A DNA stretch of 12,080 bases. Source: Conexibacter sp. GTDB taxonomy: Bacteria; Actinomycetota; Thermoleophilia; Solirubrobacterales; Solirubrobacteraceae. The stretch is from positions 1-12,080 of the forward strand of contig JAOPZD010000410.1 in assembly GCA_025964295.1 (NCBI GenBank), in the 5' to 3' direction. The translations under genes were made by a program, and so were the position numbers. The notes under the pieces are model-generated. The model had not been told where the DNA came from and did no database searches. It saw nothing but the letters and a program-made list of their open reading frames with translations. How positions within the stretch are numbered: the first letter of the stretch is position 1; each line of letters starts with the position of its first letter. Positions 7,544-12,080 of this stretch are shown here, piece after piece.

Positions 7544-9052
7544 GTGGCCACCACCGAGACGCAGACGACCCCGAGCGCGAACGGGCACGCGACGGCTCCG
7601 CAGCGGGCGCCCGTCCGCTGGGAGTACGCGCCGGCGCCCGAGTCGACCGACCACGTGCGGCTGCGCGATCGCTACGGGCTGTTCATCGGTGGGGCGTTCG
7701 TGGAGCCGTCGGAGGGCGGCTACGCCGCGACGATCAACCCGGCGACGGAGGAGCCGCTGGCCGAGGTCGCGCAGGCCGGCGCGGCCGACGTCGAGCGCGC
7801 GGTGGCCGCTGCGCGCGCAGCGCAGCCGGCCTGGGCGGCGCTGCCCGGCCTGGAGCGCGGCAAGTACGTCTTCCGGATCGCGCGGCTGATCCAGGAGCGC
7901 GCGCGGGAGCTGGCGGTCGTCGAGACGCTCGACGGCGGCAAGCCGATCAAGGAGTCGCGCGACGTCGACATCCCGTTGGCCGCCGCGCACTTCTTCTACT
8001 ACGCGGGCTGGGCCGACAAGCTCGAGTACGGGATCCCCGGCCTGCGGGGCGCGATCGCGCCGCGGGGCGTCGTGGGCCAGGTCGTGCCGTGGAACTTCCC
8101 GCTGCTCATGGCGGCATGGAAGCTCGCGCCGGCGCTGGCCACGGGCAACACCGCGATCCTCAAGCCGGCCGACACGACGCCGCTGACGGCGCTGCTGCTC
8201 GCCGAGATCCTGCAGGAGGCCGAGCTGCCCGACGGCGTCGTCTCGATCCTGCCGGGCGACGGAAGCGCCGGCGCCGCGCTGGTGCGCGCCGAGGGGATCG
8301 ACAAGGTCGCGTTCACCGGCTCGACGGCCGTCGGCCGCGACATCCAGGCGGCGCTGGCCGGACGCGACGTCGGCCTGACGCTCGAGCTCGGCGGCAAGTC
8401 GGCGAACATCGTCTTCGAGGACGCGGCGCTCGACCAGGCGGTCGAGGGCATCGTCCAGGGCATCTTCTTCAACCAGGGCCACGTGTGCTGCGCCGGCTCG
8501 CGGCTGCTCGTGCAGGAGTCGGTCGCGGAGGACGTCATCGAGCGGCTGTGGTCGCGGATGCAGAAGCTGCGTGTCGGCGATCCGCTGGACAAGAACACCG
8601 ACGTCGGCGCGATCAACTCCGCGGCGCAGCTGTCGCGCATCAGCGAGCTCGTTGCCGCGGGCGTCGACGAGGGCGCCGGCCTGCGGCAGGTCAGCTGCGC
8701 GCTGCCCGACCGCGGCTACTGGTTCGCCCCGGCGCTGTTCACCGAGGCCTCGCCCGCGCACCGCATCTCGCGCGAGGAGATCTTCGGGCCGGTGCTCGCG
8801 ATCACGACGTTCCGCACGCACGCGGAGGCGGTGGAGAAGGCCAACAACTCCAACTACGGACTGGCCGCGGGGATCTGGACCGACAAGGGGTCCAAGGCCT
8901 TCGAGGTCGCCGCGCAGCTGCAGGCCGGCGTCGTCTGGCAGAACACCTACAACCACTTCGATCCGACGGCGGCGTTCGGCGGGTTCAAGGAGAGCGGCTT
9001 CGGCCGCGAGGGCGGCGCCGCCGGCCTCCGTCCCTACGTGAGGCAGGCATGA
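7544..9052 (+). CDS. NAD(P)-dependent aldehyde dehydrogenase, likely catalytic half of a split ALDH16
   Basis: The product is a 502-residue complete aldehyde dehydrogenase. Key residues are all present: PWNFP with N184, cofactor-binding lysine K207 in KPAD, FTGSTAVG (257-264), general base E281 in ELGGK, nucleophile C315 in NQGHVCCAGSR, E412 in EEIFGP and the C-terminal GFKESGFGREGG (480-491). The family oxidises aldehydes to carboxylic acids. Behind deoC, the natural candidate substrate is acetaldehyde, which is inferred. The NQGHVCCAGSR wording, rather than the usual GQ-C form, and the YYAGWADKL segment (152-160) recall ALDH16-type enzymes. The gene overlaps by 4 bases a second ALDH-like gene that resembles the dead C-terminal domain of ALDH16. 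The first 40 or so residues are a Thr/Ala/Pro-rich, probably flexible leader. GTG 7544 is chosen from the RBS at 7527-7532; GTG 7532 is possible. A general ALDH with unrelated substrate remains possible. Confidence 0.92.
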   Translation: MATTETQTTPSANGHATAPQRAPVRWEYAPAPESTDHVRLRDRYGLFIGGAFVEPSEGGYAATINPATEEPLAEVAQAGAADVERAVAAARAAQPAWAALPGLERGKYVFRIARLIQERARELAVVETLDGGKPIKESRDVDIPLAAAHFFYYAGWADKLEYGIPGLRGAIAPRGVVGQVVPWNFPLLMAAWKLAPALATGNTAILKPADTTPLTALLLAEILQEAELPDGVVSILPGDGSAGAALVRAEGIDKVAFTGSTAVGRDIQAALAGRDVGLTLELGGKSANIVFEDAALDQAVEGIVQGIFFNQGHVCCAGSRLLVQESVAEDVIERLWSRMQKLRVGDPLDKNTDVGAINSAAQLSRISELVAAGVDEGAGLRQVSCALPDRGYWFAPALFTEASPAHRISREEIFGPVLAITTFRTHAEAVEKANNSNYGLAAGIWTDKGSKAFEVAAQLQAGVVWQNTYNHFDPTAAFGGFKESGFGREGGAAGLRPYVRQA

Positions 9053-9891
9053 GCATGCGCGTGGCGGTGGCCAAGACCTACAAGCTGTACGTGGGCGGCG
9101 CGTTCGTACGCTCGGAGTCCGGGCGCCACGACCCGGCGCTGGATGCGTCGGGCGCCCACGTGGCCAACGTGCCGCGCGGGTCGCGCAAGGACGTCCGCGA
9201 CGCCGTGAAGGCCGCCCGCAAGGCCCAGGCCGGCTGGGCCAGGCGCACGGCGTACAACCGCGGCCAGATCCTGTACCGGGCGGCCGAGGCGGTCGAGTCG
9301 CGGTCGGCCGAGCTGGTCGAGCAGGCGGTCGTGGTGCGGGGTGCCGCGCGCGAGGACGCCGTCGCCGACGTGGGCGCAGCCGTCGACGCGCTGGTGCACT
9401 ACGCGGGCTGGACCGACAAGCTGCACGCGGTCCTGGGGACGATCAACCCGGTCGCGGCGCCGTACCTGTCGATGTCGACCCCGGAGCCGACGGGCGTCGT
9501 GGCGGTGCTGAGCGGCGCCGAGGATTCGCTGGCCGCGGTGGTGGAGGCGGTCGCCGCGCCGCTGGCGGCGGGCAACACGGCCGTGGTGGCGCTGCCGGAG
9601 CGCGCGCCGCTGGCCGGCCTGGACTTCGGCGAGATCCTCGGCGTGTCCGACGTCCCCGGTGGCGTGGTCAACCTGCTGTCGGGCCGCGCCGACGAGCTGG
9701 TGCCCGCCCTGGCGGCACACCGCGACGTCAACGCGATCCTCGACCTGACCGGCGACGCCGAGCTGGCCGTCCGGATCGACACCTTCGCCTCGGAGACCCT
9801 CAAGCGCGTCGTGCGCGGCGAGCACTCGTCGCTGGCGCGCCTCGAGGGGCTGACCGAGCTCCGCACCGTCTGGCACCCGATCGGCGCCTGA
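9049..9891 (+). CDS. Short catalytically inactive aldehyde dehydrogenase-like protein (ALDH16 C-terminal-domain-like)
   Basis: The product is only 280 residues, against about 480-500 for a full ALDH. It aligns with the N-terminal, cofactor-binding part of the fold: KLYVGGAF (12-19), HYAGWTDKL (117-125, compare YYAGWADKL in the upstream protein), AAGNTAVVALPE (173-184) and DVPGGVVNLLSG (201-212). The catalytic features are missing. There is no cysteine at all, the cofactor lysine is replaced (ALPE for KPAD), PWNFP is replaced by LSGAE, and there is no ELGGK or EEIFGP. The frame is intact from an overlapping ATG (ATGA with the preceding gene; GAGG at 9040-9043) to a normal stop, so it does not look like a decayed fragment. 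The size and ending (LKRVV, then a terminal TVWHPIGA) resemble the C-terminal pseudo-ALDH domain of ALDH16. The likely role is structural or oligomerisation partner of the upstream enzyme. A truncated paralogue without function is the alternative. Confidence 0.8.
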   Translation: MSMRVAVAKTYKLYVGGAFVRSESGRHDPALDASGAHVANVPRGSRKDVRDAVKAARKAQAGWARRTAYNRGQILYRAAEAVESRSAELVEQAVVVRGAAREDAVADVGAAVDALVHYAGWTDKLHAVLGTINPVAAPYLSMSTPEPTGVVAVLSGAEDSLAAVVEAVAAPLAAGNTAVVALPERAPLAGLDFGEILGVSDVPGGVVNLLSGRADELVPALAAHRDVNAILDLTGDAELAVRIDTFASETLKRVVRGEHSSLARLEGLTELRTVWHPIGA

Positions 9892-9895
9892 GCGC

Positions 9896-9930
9896 CCTCG
9901 ACCCACGGTGCCACGCCCCTTGGGTCGGGG
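9896..9930 (+). terminator. Hairpin between convergent genes, possible bidirectional terminator
   Basis: CGACCCA (9899-9905) pairs with TGGGTCG (9921-9927), and the stem extends outward to CCCTCGACCCA-like length with one G-T wobble (9896-9930). The loop is 15 bases. It lies between the stop of the short ALDH-like gene (9891) and the stop of the opposite-strand zinc-finger gene (9942), where a terminator is expected. There is no T-run on either side, common in high-GC actinobacteria, so termination is inferred from position. Confidence 0.45.
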
Positions 9931-9941
9931 CGGCTGAGGTC

Positions 9942-10286
9942 TCAGCGCGCCAGGCGGGCGCAGGCGATGCAGAGGACGCTCTCGGGTGCGGCCTGCAGCC
10001 GTGCCGGGGCGATCGGCCGGCCGCAGTTGTCGCACAGGCCGTAGGTGCCGTCGTCGAGCTTGTCGAGGGCGCGCGCGACGCGGGCCTGGGAGACCTCCAG
10101 GCTGCCGCCGACCCCGACCTCGGTCAGCCGCCGCACGGCCTCGGTGGTCCCGTCGCCGACGCGCTTGCCGAAGCTGATGCCGCTGCCGCGCTCGGGCGCC
10201 GCAGCCATGCCCGTGATGCGGGTGGTCAAGGCCTCCTGCCGCTCGCGCAGCGTGCGCTCGACGTCGGCGAGATCGGTCGCGTCCAT
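9942..10286 (-). CDS. DksA/TraR-type C4 zinc-finger protein
   Basis: The product is 114 residues from the ATG at 10286. The N-terminal half (about 5-75) is charged and predicted helical or coiled coil. The C-terminus carries a four-cysteine zinc finger, C85-x2-C88-x17-C106-x2-C109, within GTYGLCDNCGRPI, the standard DksA/TraR spacing and wording. Members of this family bind the RNA polymerase secondary channel and tune initiation, but many small actinobacterial versions are uncharacterised. The paired acidic residues at the DksA coiled-coil tip (DxxDxA) are not clearly conserved; the corresponding area reads GDGTTEA (44-50). An in-frame ATG at 10367 would add 27 residues unlike the family, so 10286 is preferred. 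The gene is convergent with the deoC-ALDH unit and divergent from the beta-propeller gene. It has no Shine-Dalgarno. Confidence 0.85.
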   Translation of the reverse strand: MDATDLADVERTLRERQEALTTRITGMAAAPERGSGISFGKRVGDGTTEAVRRLTEVGVGGSLEVSQARVARALDKLDDGTYGLCDNCGRPIAPARLQAAPESVLCIACARLAR

Positions 10287-10292
10287 CCGGAG

Positions 10293-10322
10293 GTCGTACC
10301 CGCCCGCAGCAGATGAACGCAA
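10293..10322 (-). promoter_or_regulatory. Candidate promoter of the zinc-finger gene (- strand)
   Basis: Read on the - strand, TTGCGT (10322-10317) is followed after 18 bases by TACGAC (10298-10293), then 6 bases to the ATG. The -10 lacks the final T of TANNNT, so this is tentative. No Shine-Dalgarno is present, consistent with a leaderless transcript. Confidence 0.3.
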
Positions 10323-10333
10323 CCACGTCGTCG

Positions 10334-10347
10334 CGCGTCGAGACGCG
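10334..10347. other. Palindromic element in the divergent intergenic region
   Basis: CGCGTC and GACGCG flank a 2-base centre (GA), a 14-base dyad about midway between the divergent starts at 10286 and 10432. A related ACGCG word recurs nearby (at about 10373 and 10391). It could be an operator, but in such GC-rich DNA it may be chance. The 145-base gap holds this, the two candidate promoters and nothing else recognisable. Confidence 0.25.
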
Positions 10348-10394
10348 TCCTTCGGCCGTCTGGGCACCGGTCACGCGACGTCCGTTGCCCACGC

Positions 10395-10422
10395 GTGAAC
10401 GGTCGGTGCTCAGGAGTAGCCT
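10395..10422 (+). promoter_or_regulatory. Candidate leaderless promoter of the beta-propeller gene
   Basis: TAGCCT (10417-10422) fits TANNNT and ends 9 bases before ATG 10432. GTGAAC (10395-10400), 16 bases upstream, shares three positions with TTGACA. AGGAG at 10412-10416 is 15 bases from the ATG, too far for a normal Shine-Dalgarno, which favours the promoter reading. Confidence 0.45.
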
Positions 10423-10431
10423 CGGCCGGTC

Positions 10432-12080
10432 ATGACGCGCCACCGGGTCCGGTCAACCTTCGCCATCGCGCTGGTCGCAGCGCTCGCGGGCCTGCCGGCG
10501 GCCGCGTCCGCCAAGGAGCGCCCGGCCACGCGGGCCAAGCTCGTCGCCTTCGACTCCTGCCGCGCGCTGGTCGGCTACGCGCAGGTCAACGCCCGGCGCG
10601 CGGGCGGCGTCGGCGTCCCGGTGCGGGCGCCGGGCGCCGTACCGGAGGGGCTGGCCCGTCCGGCGCCGGTGTCGACCAAGGGGCCGGCGGCCGAGCAGGA
10701 CGACGTCTCGGCGGTGGCGGCGCCCGGCGCCACGAGCTTCTCGGGCACCAACGTGCAGGAGGCCGGGATCGACGAGCCCGACGTCGTCAAGACCGACGGG
10801 CAGCGGGTCTTCGTCGCCGCCGACGGGCAGCTGCGCGTGATCGACGTCACCGGCGACGCGCCGCGGATCGTCGGGACGCTGGCGCTCGGCAGCGACGGCA
10901 CCGCCCACCAACTGCTGCTGCACGGCACCCGCGCGCTCGTGCTCTCCACCGTCTCGAGCCCGGGTGATGTGCAGCCGATCGACGTCGCCAGGCCCCGGCA
11001 GGTCGCCAAGATCGCGCCCGGAACGTCGAAGACGATGCTCACCGAGGTCGACCTGCGCGACCCGGCCGCGCCGAAGGTCGCGCGGACGATGGAGCTCGAC
11101 GGCGCATACGTCGACGCGCGCATGGCCGGCTCCACGGTCCGCGTCGTGGTCAGCTCGTCGCCGCAGCCCAAGGGCGCCGTGCCGCTGGAGCGCGCCGCGC
11201 TGCGTACGTTCGTGCCGGCGACGACGATCAAGAGCCGGATCTCGGGCCGCACGTTCCGGCGCGGCGTCGTCGCGTGCGACGACGTCCGCCGCCCGGCCGC
11301 GTTCTCCGGCCTCGGACTGCTCACGGTCCTGACGGTCGACCTCGATCGCGGTCTCTATGACGTCGACCGCGACGCGATCATGGCCGGCGCGCAGACGGTC
11401 TACGGCTCGGACACGAGCCTGTACGTGGCCAGCCAGCGCTACGTGACGGGGCTGCAGGACGCGGGCGACGTCCCCGGCGCGATGCGCACCGAGATCCATC
11501 GCTTCGACGCGTCGCAGCCCGGGACCACCACCTATGCCGGCTCGGGCACCGTGCCGGGGTTCGTCCTCAACCAGTTCGCGCTCTCCGAGCACGGCGGCGC
11601 GTTGCGCGTGGCCTCGACCGACGAGCCGGCGTGGCTGCCCGACGGAGGTCCGCCGTCGCCGGCGCAGAGCTTCGTGACCGTGCTGCGCGAGCAGGACGGT
11701 CGGCTGGCGGAGGTCGGCCAGGTCGCCGGCCTCGGCAAGGGGCAGCGCATCTTCGGCGTGCGCTTCGTCGGGCCGACGGGCTACGTCGTGACCTTCCGCC
11801 AGACCGATCCGCTCTACACGCTGGACCTCGGCACGCCGACCGCGCCGAGGGCCGCCGGCGAGCTCGAGATCCCCGGCTACTCCGCCTACCTGCACCCGAT
11901 CTCCGAGGGCCTGCTGCTCGGCATCGGACAGGAGGCCGACGGCCAAGGGCGCACCCAGGGCACGCAGGTCTCGCTCTTCGACGTGTCGGATCTCGCGCAC
12001 CCCAAGCGCATCCAGCACGCCGTCTACGGCAACGGCAGCTCGGACGCCGAGTTCGACCACCACGCCTTCCTGTGGTGGCC
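10432..12080 (+). CDS. Secreted beta-propeller domain protein (PF09826/COG4880 type), cut by right window edge
   Basis: The frame is open from ATG 10432 to the window end, with 549 residues visible and no stop. Residues 1-27 form a signal peptide (basic start, hydrophobic core, ASA before the likely cleavage site), with no lipobox cysteine. The conserved family words appear in order: SGTNVQEAGIDEPDVVKTDG (104-123), VLNQFALSEHGG (378-389), a RIFGVRFVGPTGYVVTFRQ stretch from 439, QTDPLYTLDL (457-466), IPGYSAYLHPI (480-490) and the DHHAF element (542-546) near the edge. These are typical of the secreted C-terminal beta-propeller family found in archaea and bacteria, whose biochemical role is unknown. 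C43 and C282 are the only cysteines and could form a disulphide outside the cell. The gene has its own likely leaderless promoter and is divergent from the zinc-finger gene. Nothing ties it functionally to the nucleoside locus. The true end and any anchor lie outside the window. Confidence 0.88.
   Translation, partial: MTRHRVRSTFAIALVAALAGLPAAASAKERPATRAKLVAFDSCRALVGYAQVNARRAGGVGVPVRAPGAVPEGLARPAPVSTKGPAAEQDDVSAVAAPGATSFSGTNVQEAGIDEPDVVKTDGQRVFVAADGQLRVIDVTGDAPRIVGTLALGSDGTAHQLLLHGTRALVLSTVSSPGDVQPIDVARPRQVAKIAPGTSKTMLTEVDLRDPAAPKVARTMELDGAYVDARMAGSTVRVVVSSSPQPKGAVPLERAALRTFVPATTIKSRISGRTFRRGVVACDDVRRPAAFSGLGLLTVLTVDLDRGLYDVDRDAIMAGAQTVYGSDTSLYVASQRYVTGLQDAGDVPGAMRTEIHRFDASQPGTTTYAGSGTVPGFVLNQFALSEHGGALRVASTDEPAWLPDGGPPSPAQSFVTVLREQDGRLAEVGQVAGLGKGQRIFGVRFVGPTGYVVTFRQTDPLYTLDLGTPTAPRAAGELEIPGYSAYLHPISEGLLLGIGQEADGQGRTQGTQVSLFDVSDLAHPKRIQHAVYGNGSSDAEFDHHAFLWW

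Noticed and set aside
9049..9891. Short ALDH-like gene as a pseudogene or frameshifted enzyme
   Set aside because: The frame is intact, the start overlaps the previous stop, the ending is orderly, and no ALDH catalytic-domain remnant follows in any frame before the convergent gene.
9034..10443. Open frame of 469 codons on the - strand spanning the ALDH-like and zinc-finger genes
   Set aside because: It is a shadow frame. The zinc-finger protein in a different - strand frame and the ALDH-like protein on the + strand both have family motifs.
10453..12063. Open frame of 536 codons on the - strand
   Set aside because: It is antisense to the beta-propeller gene, whose + strand frame carries clear family motifs and a signal peptide. 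The - strand product is compositionally biased only.

Overview
The window is very GC-rich, with G or C at almost every third codon position. It has frequent GTG starts, 4-base stop/start overlaps (ATGA, GTGA), and several genes whose start codon sits 9-10 bases behind a TANNNT box with no Shine-Dalgarno. Together these suggest an actinobacterium. The protein styles and the G5-ACAGT-C5 repeats would fit the Thermoleophilia/Solirubrobacterales group, but that placement is an inference. Ten genes fill the window, two of them cut by its ends. No tRNA, rRNA, CRISPR array, insertion sequence or phage gene was seen, and no gene-free stretch exceeds about 150 bases.

Positions 1-9891 (+ strand) form a nucleoside and deoxynucleoside scavenging locus. 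It opens with the 3' end of thymidine phosphorylase (deoA) and, overlapping by 4 bases, an adenosine deaminase (add). A complete BMP/PnrA-type nucleoside ABC importer follows: binding lipoprotein, double-NBD ATPase and two permeases. Next come deoxyribose-phosphate aldolase (deoC), a full aldehyde dehydrogenase and a short, catalytically dead aldehyde dehydrogenase homologue. The implied flow is import of nucleosides, deamination of (deoxy)adenosine, phosphorolysis of pyrimidine deoxynucleosides, aldol cleavage of deoxyribose-5-phosphate to glyceraldehyde-3-phosphate plus acetaldehyde, and oxidation of the aldehyde to acid. Phosphopentomutase and a purine nucleoside phosphorylase would be needed to close the route and are not in the window.

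Positions 9892-10431 hold a hairpin between convergent genes, a small DksA/TraR-type zinc-finger protein on the - strand, and a divergent intergenic region. From 10432 to the right edge runs a secreted beta-propeller protein of the PF09826 type, function unknown, cut by the window end.

Most of this is recognisable metabolism. Four points deserve a second look. (1) The aldehyde dehydrogenase pair looks like a two-gene version of the two-domain enzyme ALDH16, sitting beside deoC. (2) Two copies of a 17-base repeat with a palindromic core lie 66 bases apart across the deoA/add junction and encode the tail of one protein and the head of the next. (3) Several genes share a leaderless-type promoter layout. 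(4) A perfect 8-bp hairpin embeds the stop codon of the binding-protein gene and overlaps the putative -10 box of the ATPase gene.
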